Assembly: GCF_008364845.1 (NCBI RefSeq)
Contig: NZ_VTTP01000001.1
Location: forward strand, 272,827 to 336,826
Origin: Actinotalea subterranea
Lineage (GTDB): Bacteria; Actinomycetota; Actinomycetes; Actinomycetales; Cellulomonadaceae
Direction: 5' to 3'
DNA length: 64,000 nucleotides
The position numbers were made by a program, and so were the translations under genes. Each line of letters begins with the position of its first letter. Within the stretch, counting starts at the first letter, position 1. The notes beneath the pieces are model-generated. The model did no database searches. It saw nothing but the letters and a program-made list of their open reading frames with translations, and was not told the DNA's origin. This document shows positions 52,074-61,663 of the stretch, one piece after another.

Positions 52074-52940
52074 ATGCTCGCGAACTACCTGATCGGACTG
52101 CGTGAGGGCCTCGAGGCCGCCCTCGTCGTCGGCATCCTCGTCGCGTACCTGGTGCGCTCGGGTCGCCGCGACCTGGTGGGCCAGGTCTGGCTCGGCGTCG
52201 CGACGGCAGTGCTCGCGTCGCTCGCGCTCGGCGCGCTCCTCACCTGGGGCCCCTCGGGCCTCACGTTCGAGGCGCAGGAGGCCATCGGCGGCACGCTGTC
52301 CATCCTGGCCGTCGGCCTGCTCACCTGGATGATCTTCTGGATGGGCAAGACGGCCCGGCACCTCAAGGCCGACCTGCACGCACGGCTCGACGACGCCCTG
52401 ACCGCCGGCCGCTGGGCGGTCCTCGTCACGACGCTCCTCGCCGTGGGCCGTGAGGGGCTCGAGACCGCGCTCTTCCTCTGGGCGGCCGCCGAGGCGACCG
52501 GCTCGACGACGCGCCCGCTCACAGGTGCCGTGCTCGGCCTCGCGACCGCGACGGTGCTGGGCTGGGCCATCTACCGGGGCGCCGTCCGGCTCAACCTCCG
52601 GGTGTTCTTCGCCTGGACGGGCCTCTTCCTCGTCGTGGTCGCCGCCGGCGTGCTCTCCTACGGCGTGCACGACCTCCAGGAGGCGGGCATCCTCCCCGGC
52701 CTCGGCGCCCTCGCCTTCGACGTCAGCGCGGCCGTCCCTCCGCAGAGCTGGTACGGGACGCTGCTCAAGGGCATCTTCAACTTCTCGCCCGCCACGACCT
52801 GGCTCGAGCTCGCCGCCTGGACCACCTACCTCGTCCCGACGGCGACCCTCTACGCCCGCACCGTGTGGGGACGACGCGCCGGCCCGGCTCCGACCGCCCC
52901 CGCGGCGGCGCCCGCCACGACCGGCGCCCTCGCCTCCTGA
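52074..52940 (+). CDS. efeU: Ferrous iron permease EfeU (FTR1 family)
   Basis: A 288-residue FTR1-type permease with seven predicted membrane segments. The two iron-binding REGLE motifs are at residues 10-14 (IGLREGLEAAL) and 126-130 (VGREGLETAL). The C-terminal tail is Ala/Pro-rich. It is the first gene of efeU-efeO-efeB, importing ferrous iron across the membrane. The start was placed at ATG 52074. An iron box lies just upstream. FTR1 partners in this operon oxidise and deliver iron. Confidence 0.93.
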   Translation: MLANYLIGLREGLEAALVVGILVAYLVRSGRRDLVGQVWLGVATAVLASLALGALLTWGPSGLTFEAQEAIGGTLSILAVGLLTWMIFWMGKTARHLKADLHARLDDALTAGRWAVLVTTLLAVGREGLETALFLWAAAEATGSTTRPLTGAVLGLATATVLGWAIYRGAVRLNLRVFFAWTGLFLVVVAAGVLSYGVHDLQEAGILPGLGALAFDVSAAVPPQSWYGTLLKGIFNFSPATTWLELAAWTTYLVPTATLYARTVWGRRAGPAPTAPAAAPATTGALAS

Positions 52941-53004
52941 GCGACGCGGCCGCACCGCGGCACCAGGCCCGACGGGCCACGCCTGCACCACCCCACCGCT
53001 CCTG

Positions 53005-53053
53005 CCCGCCATCGCACCCGCCCGCCATCGCACCCGCCCCGCCATCGCCCCCG
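53005..53053. repeat. 16/17-bp tandem repeat between efeU and efeO
   Basis: Two identical copies of CCCGCCATCGCACCCG (53005-53020, 53021-53036), then a third copy with one insertion and a base change (53037-53053). It lies in a 179-base gap before the efeO ATG. The unit is not a multiple of three and the region appears non-coding. Confidence 0.7.
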
Positions 53054-53119
53054 CCCCACCGCCCGCACCGGTCCCCGGTCGCGGAGGCGGGCGACCTCAC
53101 CTCGGAGACCGCGCAGACC

Positions 53120-54409
53120 ATGAACCCGCACCCCACCACGGCCCGCCCGACCGGCGACGACGACGCCCGCGCGACCACGCAGCGCCCGGGCGCGCGCACG
53201 GCCCGCCGGCTGCGCGGCGCGGCGGCGATCGCCCCGGCCGCACTCCTGGTGACGGCCCTCGCCGGCTGCGTCGCCAACGACCCCGCCCCCACCGGCGCGG
53301 ACGGCGCCGAGGGCACCGGCCCGACGACGATCACCGTCGACTCGAGCGCCGACGCGTGCACGCTCTCGGCACCCGAGGCGCCGTCAGGCACCCTCGTCTT
53401 CGAGGTCACCAACTCCGGCGACGAGGTCACCGAGTTCTACCTGCTCGCCGAGGACGGCCTGCGCATCGTGTCCGAGGTCGAGAACGTGGGGCCCGGCATC
53501 TCGCGCGACCTCGTCGTCACGGCGCCGGCCGGCACCTACGTCACGGCCTGCAAGCCCGGCATGGTCGGCGACGGCATCCGCGCGGACTTCACGGTGACGG
53601 ACTCGGGCGTCGACGTCGGGCCCACGGGTGACACGGCCGAGCAGCTCGCAGCCGCGAGCGACGCGTACGTCGCCTACGTCAAGGACCAGGCCGCGCAGCT
53701 CCTCGCCGCGACCCAGGCGTTCTCGGACGCGTACGTCGCGGGCGACGACGAGACGGCGCGCGCCGCCTACGCCCCGACACGCGTCCACTGGGAGCGCATC
53801 GAGCCGGTCGCCGAGTCGTTCGGGGACCTCGACCCGCGCATGGACCTGCGTGAGGCGGACGTCGAGGCCGGGACGGAGTGGACCGGGTGGCACGTGCTCG
53901 AGAAGGACCTCTGGGCGCCCGCGCCCGAGGCCAACGGCGGAGCGGCCTACACGCCCCTGACCGCCGAGGAGCGCACCCGGTACGCGACGCAGCTCGTCAC
54001 GGACACCCAGGACCTCTACGACCGCGTGCACGACGCCGGGTTCACGCTCACGGCCGACCAGATCGGCAACGGCGCGAAGAGCCTCCTCGACGAGGTCGCC
54101 ACGGGCAAGGTCACGGGCGAGGAGGAGATCTGGTCGCACACCGACCTGTGGGACTTCCAGGCGAACGTCGACGGCGCCAAGGTCGCGTTCGACGGGCTGC
54201 GCGAGGTCGTCGAGGCCAAGGACCCGGAGCTCGTCGACGAGCTCGACCAGCGGTTCGGCGAGGTCCAGGCCCTGCTCGACGAGCAGCGTGCGGGCGACGG
54301 CTTCCGGCTCTACACGGAGCTCAGCACGCAGGAGGTGCGCGCCCTGGCTGCGGCCGTCGACGCCCTGGGCGAGCCGCTCTCGCGCCTGACCGCCGCGGTG
54401 GTCCTCTGA
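53120..54409 (+). CDS. efeO: Iron uptake lipoprotein EfeO (cupredoxin + M75 imelysin domain)
   Basis: A 429-residue secreted lipoprotein. A basic N-terminus and hydrophobic segment end in the lipobox ALAGC. Residues ~65-165 are an EfeO-type cupredoxin domain (GTLVFEVTNSGDEVTEFYLL, TYVTACKPG). The rest is the M75/imelysin-like domain with VHWERIEPVAESFGDLDPRM (HxxE) and a later EIWSHTDLWDFQANVDGAK. It binds iron outside the membrane and hands it to EfeU. It follows efeU after a repeat-containing gap and precedes efeB by two bases. Confidence 0.92.
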   Translation: MNPHPTTARPTGDDDARATTQRPGARTARRLRGAAAIAPAALLVTALAGCVANDPAPTGADGAEGTGPTTITVDSSADACTLSAPEAPSGTLVFEVTNSGDEVTEFYLLAEDGLRIVSEVENVGPGISRDLVVTAPAGTYVTACKPGMVGDGIRADFTVTDSGVDVGPTGDTAEQLAAASDAYVAYVKDQAAQLLAATQAFSDAYVAGDDETARAAYAPTRVHWERIEPVAESFGDLDPRMDLREADVEAGTEWTGWHVLEKDLWAPAPEANGGAAYTPLTAEERTRYATQLVTDTQDLYDRVHDAGFTLTADQIGNGAKSLLDEVATGKVTGEEEIWSHTDLWDFQANVDGAKVAFDGLREVVEAKDPELVDELDQRFGEVQALLDEQRAGDGFRLYTELSTQEVRALAAAVDALGEPLSRLTAAVVL

Positions 54410-54411
54410 CC

Positions 54412-55836
54412 ATGGGCGACCACGGTCCCGCGGGCACGCCCGCCGACGCCACGGACGAGCACGCCGAGCACCCCGGGCACGCCGGGCACGCCGGGCTTGC
54501 CGCACGCTCGTTCTCGCGTCGCTCGCTCCTGGGCCTCGCCGGCGCCGGCGTCGCGGGGCTCGCGGGTGCGGGCGCGGTGGGCTGGGCCGCGGGCTCCGGC
54601 GCCCTCTCGGCGGGCTCAGCCGGGTCCGGCGGCGCCGGCGGAGCCGTGCCGGGCGGCGGGTCGTCCGACGTGCACGCGCTCGTCGGGCGTCACCAGGCCG
54701 GCATCGTCACGCCCGCGCAGGACCGTCTCCACATGGCGGCCTGGGACCTCACGACGACGTCCCGCGACGACCTCGTGGACCTGCTCCGCCGGTGGACGGT
54801 GGCCGCCGCGCGCATGACCCGGGGCCTTCCCGCGGGCGAGCTCGGACCGGACTCGGGGCCCTACGACGCGCCACCGGACGACACGGGCGAGGCGTTGGAC
54901 CTGCCCGCCGCCCGGCTCACGCTCACGTTCGGGTTCGGCGGCTCGCTCTTCACGACGGCCGACGGGACCGACCGGTTCGGGCTCGCCGGTCGGCGTCCGG
55001 CCGCCCTGGCTGACCTGCCGCACTTCCCCGGCGACGCGCTCGAGGACGCACGCAGCGGCGGCGACCTCGTGGTCCAGGCGTGCGCGGACGACCCGCAGGT
55101 CGCCGTCCACGCGATCCGGAACCTCTCCCGGATCGCGTTCGGCACCGCAGCCGTGCGCTGGAGCCAGCTCGGCTACGGCCGCACGTCGTCGACCTCCACG
55201 AGCCAGGCGACGCCCCGCAACCTGTTCGGCTTCAAGGACGGCACCGCCAACCTCAAGGCCGAGGAGCCGGAGCAGCTCACCGAGCACGTGTGGGCGCAGG
55301 CGACCGACGGCGCCGGCGAGGGCGGTGACGCGGCGTGGATGGCCGACGGCACGTACCTCGTCGCCCGGCGCATCCGCATGATCATCGAGACGTGGGACCG
55401 GTCCTCGCTGCGCGAGCAGGAGACGATCATCGGCCGGACCAAGGGCTCCGGGGCGCCCCTCTCGGGCGGCGAGGAGCACACCGAGCCGGACATGGCCGCG
55501 GCCGGACGGGACGGGGTGCCGCTCATCGCGGTCGACTCCCACGTGCGGCTCGCGCACCCGACGAGCAACGGCGGCGCCCGCATGCTGCGCCGCGGCTACA
55601 ACTACACCGACGGCTCGGACGGCCTCGGACGGCTCGACGCAGGCCTGTTCTTCCTCGCCTACGTCCGGGACCCACGCTCCCAGTACGTCCCGATGCAGAC
55701 GGTGCTGGCCCGCGACGACGCGCTGAGCGAGTACCTGCGCCACACCGGGTCCGGCCTGTACGCGGTGCCGCCCGGCGTCCGGGACGAGGCCGCGATCGCG
55801 GCCGGTGACTTCGTCGGGTCCGGCCTGTTCGCCTGA
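54412..55836 (+). CDS. efeB: Dyp-type peroxidase EfeB, Tat-exported
   Basis: A 474-residue haem peroxidase. The twin-arginine signal ARSFSRRSLLGLAGAGVAGL is followed by a Gly/Ala-rich stretch, so it is exported folded with its haem. DyP features are the GFKDGTANL motif (catalytic Asp in the GxxDG region), the proximal His segment AVDSHVRLAHPTSNGG, and the final FLAYVRDPRSQYVPMQ. In the efe system it oxidises ferrous iron or, as proposed elsewhere, takes iron from haem. The ATG lies two bases after the efeO stop. The His-rich head (DEHAEHPGHAGHAG) is unusual. Confidence 0.93.
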   Translation: MGDHGPAGTPADATDEHAEHPGHAGHAGLAARSFSRRSLLGLAGAGVAGLAGAGAVGWAAGSGALSAGSAGSGGAGGAVPGGGSSDVHALVGRHQAGIVTPAQDRLHMAAWDLTTTSRDDLVDLLRRWTVAAARMTRGLPAGELGPDSGPYDAPPDDTGEALDLPAARLTLTFGFGGSLFTTADGTDRFGLAGRRPAALADLPHFPGDALEDARSGGDLVVQACADDPQVAVHAIRNLSRIAFGTAAVRWSQLGYGRTSSTSTSQATPRNLFGFKDGTANLKAEEPEQLTEHVWAQATDGAGEGGDAAWMADGTYLVARRIRMIIETWDRSSLREQETIIGRTKGSGAPLSGGEEHTEPDMAAAGRDGVPLIAVDSHVRLAHPTSNGGARMLRRGYNYTDGSDGLGRLDAGLFFLAYVRDPRSQYVPMQTVLARDDALSEYLRHTGSGLYAVPPGVRDEAAIAAGDFVGSGLFA

Positions 55837-55842
55837 GGTCGC

Positions 55843-55879
55843 GCGGGTTCGCCCGACGGCCCCGCGGGCGCCGGACCCG
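55843..55879. terminator. Possible terminator between efeB and lpdA
   Basis: An imperfect hairpin with GCGGGTTCGCCCG on one side and CGGGCG...ACCCGC on the other, in the gap between these convergent genes. No T-tract. Confidence 0.35.
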
Positions 55880-55883
55880 CCCG

Positions 55884-57335
55884 TCAGTCCTGGCGCTGGT
55901 GCAGCACGCGCGCGACCTCGGCGATCGAGCCCGACAGCGACGGGTACACGGTGAACGACTGCGCGATCTCGTCGGCCGTGAGGCGGTGGCTCACGGCGAG
56001 GGTCAGCGGGAAGATGAGCTCGCCGGCCCGCGGCGCGACCACGACCCCGCCGAGCACGATGCCCGTCGCCCCGTGGGCGAACACCTTGACGAACCCGTCC
56101 TTCATCCCGAGCATCTTCGCGCGCGGGTTCCGCGCGAGCTCGAGCGTGCTCGCCACGTAGCGGATGCCCGCCTCGTCGAGCGCCTTCTGCGACATGCCCA
56201 CGGTGGCGATCTCGGGAGCCGTGAAGATGTTCGCCGCGACCTCCCGCAGGTCGAGCGGCACCACGGCGTCGCCGAGCGCGTGCGCCATCGCGATCCGTCC
56301 CTGCATGGCCGCGACGGACGCGAGGGGCAGGACGCCCGTGCAGTCCCCCGCCGCGTAGACCCCGCGCGCCGACGTCCGCGAGACCTTGTCGACCTCGACG
56401 TGCCCCGAGCCCGTCAGCCGCACGCCGGCCTCCTCGAGACCCAGGCCGCGCGTCGCCGGGACGGACCCGACCGCCATGAGGCAGTGCGAGCCCTCGACGA
56501 CGCGGCCGTCCGCGAGCGTGACCTCCACGCCCGTGGCGGTGCGCCGTGCGCCCGCCGCACGCGACCGGCTCAGGACCGTCATCCCGCGTGACCGGAACAC
56601 CTCCTCGATGACCTCGGCGGCGTCGGCGTCCTCCCCCGGCAGCACGCGGTCGCGCGAGGAGACGAGCACGACGTCCGAGCCGAGCGCGTTGTAGGCGCCC
56701 GCGAACTCCGCGCCGGTGACGCCCGAGCCGACGACGACGAGCCGCTCGGGCAGCTCGCTCAGGCCGTACAGCTGGGTCCAGGTGAGGATCCGCTCGCCGT
56801 CGGGCTGCGCCTCGGGCAGGGTCCGGGGCGTCGCACCCGTCGCGACGAGCACGACGTCGGCCTCGAGCACGCGGTCCCCCACGACGACCCGCTGCGGCCC
56901 GTCGAGGCGGCCCTCACCCGTGAGCAGCTCGACGCCCTCCTGCTCGAGGCGCGCCCGGATGTCGCCCGACTGGGCCTCGGCGAGCTCGACGACGCGCGCG
57001 TTCACGCGGCCCAGGTCGACCTGGTGCCCACGGGCGGGCCCGTCGACCGGCAGGCCCGCGGTGCGGATGCCCAGCTCCGGCGCCCGGTCCGCGATGGTCA
57101 TCCACTCCGCGGTCGCGATGAGGGTCTTGGACGGGACGACGTCCGTGAGCACGGCGGCGCCGCCCCACCCCGTGCGCTCGACGATCGTCACGTCGGCGCC
57201 GGACCTGCGCGCGACCAGCGCGGCCTCGTAGCCGCCCGGGCCGCCGCCCACGACGACCACGCGCGGCGACGGGCGCCCGGGGGGCACGGGTGCGGACGGT
57301 GCGGGCTCGGCCAGGCCGGGTGTCGTCGACGTCAC
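55884..57335 (-). CDS. NAD(P)H-quinone reductase / lipoamide dehydrogenase-like flavoprotein without redox disulfide
   Basis: A 483-residue two-dinucleotide-binding flavoprotein. FAD site: [21 protein letters not shown](P) site: [21 protein letters not shown]-terminal [16 protein letters not shown]. The position of the usual redox CxxxxC reads [20 protein letters not shown], with no cysteines. This is the M. tuberculosis LpdA (Rv3303c)-like branch, which reduces quinones rather than lipoamide. The dimer His-Glu pair in [11 protein letters not shown] is also altered from the lipoamide enzymes. Starts at GTG 57335, divergent from pnp. Confidence 0.88.
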   Translation of the reverse strand: MTSTTPGLAEPAPSAPVPPGRPSPRVVVVGGGPGGYEAALVARRSGADVTIVERTGWGGAAVLTDVVPSKTLIATAEWMTIADRAPELGIRTAGLPVDGPARGHQVDLGRVNARVVELAEAQSGDIRARLEQEGVELLTGEGRLDGPQRVVVGDRVLEADVVLVATGATPRTLPEAQPDGERILTWTQLYGLSELPERLVVVGSGVTGAEFAGAYNALGSDVVLVSSRDRVLPGEDADAAEVIEEVFRSRGMTVLSRSRAAGARRTATGVEVTLADGRVVEGSHCLMAVGSVPATRGLGLEEAGVRLTGSGHVEVDKVSRTSARGVYAAGDCTGVLPLASVAAMQGRIAMAHALGDAVVPLDLREVAANIFTAPEIATVGMSQKALDEAGIRYVASTLELARNPRAKMLGMKDGFVKVFAHGATGIVLGGVVVAPRAGELIFPLTLAVSHRLTADEIAQSFTVYPSLSGSIAEVARVLHQRQD

Positions 57336-57433
57336 CCCGGCATTCTGCCGTGGGACGCGCGACGCTGCGCGCGGGCACGTCCCGCGGGGCACCCGCTGGG
57401 CCCCGGGGCCCAGCACGGACGCCGCAGCCCCGC

Positions 57434-57439
57434 TAGCCT
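57434..57439 (+). promoter_or_regulatory. Leaderless-type -10 hexamer for pnp
   Basis: TAGCCT, seven bases before the ATG at 57447. Confidence 0.5.
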
Positions 57440-57446
57440 CGGGCTC

Positions 57447-58289
57447 ATGAGCGCCACGAGCAGCGCGGGTCCCGCCGCGATCGACGACCCGACCACCGAC
57501 CCCTTCGACGTCGCCCGCGAGGCGGCCGCCGCCATCGCCGAGGCCACGGGTGTGGCCCGCCACGACATCGCGCTGGTCCTCGGCTCCGGCTGGGGCGGCG
57601 CGGCCGAGCTCGTCGGCGAGACCGTCGCCGAGGTGCCGAGCCACGAGATCCCGGGGTTCAGCGCCCCGGCCGTGGTCGGCCACGTCGGGACGCTGCGCTC
57701 GGTGCGGCTCCCCAGCGGCGCCCACGCGCTCGTCCTCGGCTCCCGCACCCACCTCTACGAGGGCCGCGGCGTGCGGCGCGTCGTGCACGGCGTGCGCACG
57801 GCGGCGGCGACCGGTGCCCGCGCCGTCGTCCTGACGAACGGCTGCGGCGGCCTCAACGCCGACTGGGCGCCGGGGACACCCGTCCTCATCCGCGACCACC
57901 TCAACCTGACCGCGACGTCCCCGCTCGAGGGTGCGACGTTCGTCGACCTCACCGACCTGTACGCGCAGCGCCTGCGCGACGTCGCGCACGAGGTCGACCC
58001 GACGCTCGCCGAGGGCGTCTACGCGCAGTTCCGCGGCCCGCACTACGAGACGCCCGCCGAGGTGCAGATGGCCGGTCGGCTCGGTGCGGACCTCGTGGGC
58101 ATGTCGACGACGATCGAGGCGATCGCCGCCCGCCACGCGGGCCTCGAGGTGCTCGCCATCTCGCTCGTGACCAACCTCGCGGCGGGCATCAGCCCGGTCC
58201 CGCTGTCCCACGCCGAGGTGATCGAGGCGGGTCAGGCCGCCGCACCGCGCATCAGCCGGCTCCTCGCCGACATCGTGGGGAGGATCTGA
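57447..58289 (+). CDS. Purine-nucleoside phosphorylase
   Basis: A 280-residue trimeric-type PNP, which splits purine nucleosides with phosphate to base and ribose-1-phosphate. Signatures: [46 protein letters not shown] (the His/Tyr loop), [34 protein letters not shown] and the substrate Glu/Met loop [12 protein letters not shown]. Its stop overlaps the ATG of the phosphosugar mutase (TGATG), so ribose-1-phosphate production is coupled to its use. Confidence 0.94.
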   Translation: MSATSSAGPAAIDDPTTDPFDVAREAAAAIAEATGVARHDIALVLGSGWGGAAELVGETVAEVPSHEIPGFSAPAVVGHVGTLRSVRLPSGAHALVLGSRTHLYEGRGVRRVVHGVRTAAATGARAVVLTNGCGGLNADWAPGTPVLIRDHLNLTATSPLEGATFVDLTDLYAQRLRDVAHEVDPTLAEGVYAQFRGPHYETPAEVQMAGRLGADLVGMSTTIEAIAARHAGLEVLAISLVTNLAAGISPVPLSHAEVIEAGQAAAPRISRLLADIVGRI

Positions 58290-60133
58290 TGGCCGAGGAC
58301 CTGACGACCGCACAGCCGTCCGACGCCCTGGACCCCGACCTCGCGGCCGCGGTGCGCGCCTGGGTCGACGACGACCCGGACCCGCAGACCGCCGAGCACC
58401 TCACCGAGCTCCTCGCGGTCGCCGAGGGCGGCGACCCCGCTCTGCGCGAGGCGGCTCGCGTCGAGCTCGCGGACCGGTTCGCGCGGACCCTCGAGTTCGG
58501 CACCGCCGGGCTGCGCGGCGCGCTCGGCGGCGGTCCCAACCGCATGAACCGCGCCGTGGTCATCCGCACCGCCGCCGGCCTCGTGCGGTACCTCACCGAG
58601 GCGCTCGCCGAGCTCAAGGGCGACGGCACGTTCGACGTCGAGGGACCGCGCGTCGTCATCGGGTACGACGCCCGGTTCAACTCCGACGTGTTCGCCCGGG
58701 ACACCGCAGCCGTCGTCATGGCGGCCGGCGGCCACGCCCTGCTCCTGCCCGCACCGCTGCCGACGCCCGTGCTCGCCTACGCGGTCCGGCACCTCGGGGC
58801 CGACGCGGGCGTCATGGTCACGGCGAGCCACAACCCGCCGCAGGACAACGGGTACAAGGTGTACCTGGGCGGGCGCGTGGTCACCGACAGCGGGCAGGGC
58901 TCGCAGATCGTCCCGCCCTACGACGCGGCGATCGCGGCCCACATCGCGGCCGTGCCGTCGGTAGCCTCGGTCCCGCGCTCGGAGGGCGGCTGGACCGTCC
59001 TCGGCGAGGAGGTCCTCGACGGGTACCTCGCGGCCGTGGGCGCGCTCGCCGACCCCACGACGCCCCGCGACCTGCGCATCGTCCTGACACCCCTGCACGG
59101 CGTCGGCGGGCACGTCGCCGAGCTCGTGCTGCACGGCGCCGGGTTCTCGGACCTGCACATCGTCGCGGAGCAGGCGCTGCCCGACCCGACCTTCCCGACC
59201 GTCGCGTTCCCCAACCCGGAGGAGCCCGGCGCGATCGACCTGGCCCTCGCGCTCGCGCAGGAGGTCGACGCGGACCTCGTCCTCGCGAACGACCCCGACG
59301 CCGACCGCTGCGCGGTCGCGGTGCGCGACCCGCGCCTGACCGCACGCGGCTCGGCGTCCGGCCCCGGTGCCGCACGCGACGAGGGCTGGCGCATGCTGCA
59401 CGGCGACGAGGTCGGCGCCCTGCTGGGCGAGGACGTCGCGCGCCGGAGCGAGGGCAGCGGCGGGGTGCTGGCGAGCTCGATCGTGTCCTCACGCCTGCTC
59501 GCGCGCATCGCGGCCGACCACGGGCTCGAGCACCGCTCGACGCTCACGGGGTTCAAATGGATCTCACGCGTCGACGGCCTCGTGTTCGGCTACGAGGAGG
59601 CCCTCGGCTACTGCGTCGACCCGGGCGTGGTCAGGGACAAGGACGGCCTGAGCGCCGCGCTGCTCCTGGCGCAGCTCGCCGCGCGCGTGCACGCGGAGGG
59701 TCGCACGCTCATCGACCTCCTCGACGACCTCGCCGTCCGGCACGGCCTGCACCTGACCGACCAGCTCTCGGCACGGTTCGCGGACCTCGACCAGATCCCG
59801 CAGACGATGGCGCGCGTGCGCAGCGCACCGCCGGCGACGCTCGCGGGCTCGCCCGTGGTCGAGCTCACCGACCTGTCGCAGGGCAGCGTCGACGGGCCCG
59901 AGGGCCTGCCGCCCACGGACGGCCTGCGGCTCGTCGCCGCCGACGGCACACGCGTGGTCGTTCGCCCGTCGGGCACGGAGCCCAAGGTCAAGTGCTACCT
60001 CGAGGTGATCGTCCCCGTCGAGGCGCCCGGCGACGGCGCTGACGACGTCGACACGGTCGGGGCGGCCCGCCGGGTCGCGCGCGAGCGCCTCGACGCCGTC
60101 CGGGCCGACGTCGCGGCGGCCCTGGGGCTGTAG
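58289..60133 (+). CDS. Phosphosugar mutase (phosphomannomutase/phosphopentomutase-like)
   Basis: A 614-residue alpha-D-phosphohexomutase. Motifs: FGTAGLRGALGGGPNRMN (N-domain), the phosphoserine loop TASHNPPQDNGYKVY with Ser180, metal loop NDPDADR near residue 335, the sugar loop GYEEALGYCVDPGVV, and the phosphate loop RPSGTEPKVKCY. It is longer than E. coli Pgm and matches the PmmB type next to PNP. The coupling with PNP suggests it may act on ribose-1-phosphate; substrate range cannot be fixed by sequence. Confidence 0.93.
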   Translation: MAEDLTTAQPSDALDPDLAAAVRAWVDDDPDPQTAEHLTELLAVAEGGDPALREAARVELADRFARTLEFGTAGLRGALGGGPNRMNRAVVIRTAAGLVRYLTEALAELKGDGTFDVEGPRVVIGYDARFNSDVFARDTAAVVMAAGGHALLLPAPLPTPVLAYAVRHLGADAGVMVTASHNPPQDNGYKVYLGGRVVTDSGQGSQIVPPYDAAIAAHIAAVPSVASVPRSEGGWTVLGEEVLDGYLAAVGALADPTTPRDLRIVLTPLHGVGGHVAELVLHGAGFSDLHIVAEQALPDPTFPTVAFPNPEEPGAIDLALALAQEVDADLVLANDPDADRCAVAVRDPRLTARGSASGPGAARDEGWRMLHGDEVGALLGEDVARRSEGSGGVLASSIVSSRLLARIAADHGLEHRSTLTGFKWISRVDGLVFGYEEALGYCVDPGVVRDKDGLSAALLLAQLAARVHAEGRTLIDLLDDLAVRHGLHLTDQLSARFADLDQIPQTMARVRSAPPATLAGSPVVELTDLSQGSVDGPEGLPPTDGLRLVAADGTRVVVRPSGTEPKVKCYLEVIVPVEAPGDGADDVDTVGAARRVARERLDAVRADVAAALGL

Positions 60134-60137
60134 TCGG

Positions 60138-60166
60138 GTGGCACGGGGCCTCAGGCCCCGTGCCAC
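60138..60166. terminator. Strong bidirectional terminator hairpin
   Basis: Arms GTGGCACGGGGCCT and AGGCCCCGTGCCAC are perfectly complementary around one central base. The hairpin starts four bases after the phosphomutase stop and contains the stop codon of the convergent GDPD gene. Confidence 0.8.
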
Positions 60167-60921
60167 TCCCCACGCTCGGTGAGGACGTCGCGCAGCACGT
60201 CGGACCGGTCGCTCACGAGGCCGTCGACCCCGAGGTCGAGCAGGCGGTGCATGGCGTCCGCGTCGTTGACGGTCCACACGTGCACCTGGACGCCGGCGGC
60301 GTGCGCCGCCTCGACGGTGGCGCGCGTGACGACCCGGACGCGCCCGGAGCGCTCGGGGACCTGCAGGCAGTCGACGGTGCGGAGCACGCGCCGGCTGACC
60401 GCGCCGGAGCGGGCGCCCACGAGGAACGCGGCGACCGTGCCGTTGCCCGCGGACGTCGCGACCGGACGTGACAGGCGCCGGACCACGGCGCGTCGGCGTG
60501 CGTCGGAGAACGACGCGATGCAGACCCGGTCGTGCGCGCCCGTACGCTCGATGACGTCGACGGTGGGGCCGATCGCCGAGGCGGCCTTGACGTCGATGTT
60601 GACGCGCAGGCCCGGCCACGCCCCGAGGAGGTCCTCGAGCCGTGGCACGGGCTCCACGCCGCCGATCCGCGCGCGACGCACCGTCGACCAGTCGAGCGAC
60701 GCGACGGCGCCCGAGCCGTCGGTCACCCGGTCGAGCGTCGTGTCGTGGAACGCCACCGCGACGCCGTCGCGGGTCGCGTGCACGTCGGTCTCGACGTACC
60801 CGTAGCCGAGCTCGACGGCGGCCGCGAAGGCTGCCATCGAGTTCTCGAGCCCCGCACTCGACCACCCCCGGTGCGCGAGCGCGATGGGCCCGGGGTGGTC
60901 GAGGTAGCGGGGCCCCGGCAC
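60151..60921 (-). CDS. Glycerophosphodiester phosphodiesterase
   Basis: A 256-residue cytosolic GDPD hydrolysing glycerophosphodiesters to glycerol-3-phosphate and an alcohol. Catalytic motifs: IALAHRGWSSAGLENSMAAF (the HR and E), YVETDVHATRDGVAVAFHDT (the ETD and HD), then VNIDVKAASAIG and WTVNDADAMHRLLDLGVDGL. The GTG start is ten bases after the deoC stop, so it is the last gene of add-deoC-GDPD. There is no signal peptide. Its stop lies inside the shared terminator hairpin. Confidence 0.93.
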   Translation of the reverse strand: MPGPRYLDHPGPIALAHRGWSSAGLENSMAAFAAAVELGYGYVETDVHATRDGVAVAFHDTTLDRVTDGSGAVASLDWSTVRRARIGGVEPVPRLEDLLGAWPGLRVNIDVKAASAIGPTVDVIERTGAHDRVCIASFSDARRRAVVRRLSRPVATSAGNGTVAAFLVGARSGAVSRRVLRTVDCLQVPERSGRVRVVTRATVEAAHAAGVQVHVWTVNDADAMHRLLDLGVDGLVSDRSDVLRDVLTERGEWHGA

Positions 60922-60931
60922 GTGGTCGGCG

Positions 60932-61663
60932 TCAGTAGCCGGAGCCCGCGGGCCCGTCCGCCGCCGTGCCCGCGTCAGAGCCGTCGAGCCCGTCGAGGAC
61001 GGCAGCTGTCCCCGACAGGCCGAGGCGTGTGGCGCCGGCGGCGATCATCTCGCGGGCGGCAGCAGCGGTCCGGATGCCCCCGGAGGCCTTGACGCCGAGC
61101 CGCCCACCCACCGTCGCGGCCATGAGCTCCACCGCGTGCGCGCTCGCGCCACCGGCCGGGTGGAAGCCCGTCGACGTCTTGACGAAGTCCGCACCGGCGG
61201 CCTCGGCGGCCCGGCACGCGCCGACGATCTCCTCGTCGGTCAGCGCGGCCGACTCGATGATCACCTTGAGCACCGTGGGCGCGGGGGCGGCGGCACGCAC
61301 CGCGGCGATGTCACGCTCGACGGCGGAGAAGTCGCCCGCCTTGGCCGCACCCAGGTCGATCACCATGTCGACCTCGTGCGCGCCGTCGGCGACCGAGCGC
61401 GCCGCCTCGGCGGCCTTGACCTCGCTGTGGTGCTTGCCCGACGGGAAGCCGCACACCGTCGCCACGAGGACGTCTCCCGCGTCGACGGGCAGCATCGACG
61501 GCGAGACGCAGATGGAGTAGACGCCGAGGCGCTGCGCCTCCGCGACGAGCGCCTCGACGTCCGCCGGCGTCGTCTCCGGCTTGAGCAGGGTGTGGTCGAC
61601 GATGCGGGCGACCGTGGTGCGGTCGATCGTGCTCGGGTCGAGGGGGGTGGTGTGGTCACTCAT
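60932..61663 (-). CDS. deoC: Deoxyribose-phosphate aldolase
   Basis: A 243-residue class I aldolase splitting 2-deoxyribose-5-phosphate into glyceraldehyde-3-phosphate and acetaldehyde. The Schiff-base lysine is K162 in [18 protein letters not shown]. Other family elements are [62 protein letters not shown] and [17 protein letters not shown]. Its ATG overlaps the add stop (ATGA). With PNP and a phosphopentose mutase activity it would feed nucleoside sugars into glycolysis. Confidence 0.95.
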   Translation of the reverse strand: MSDHTTPLDPSTIDRTTVARIVDHTLLKPETTPADVEALVAEAQRLGVYSICVSPSMLPVDAGDVLVATVCGFPSGKHHSEVKAAEAARSVADGAHEVDMVIDLGAAKAGDFSAVERDIAAVRAAAPAPTVLKVIIESAALTDEEIVGACRAAEAAGADFVKTSTGFHPAGGASAHAVELMAATVGGRLGVKASGGIRTAAAAREMIAAGATRLGLSGTAAVLDGLDGSDAGTAADGPAGSGY

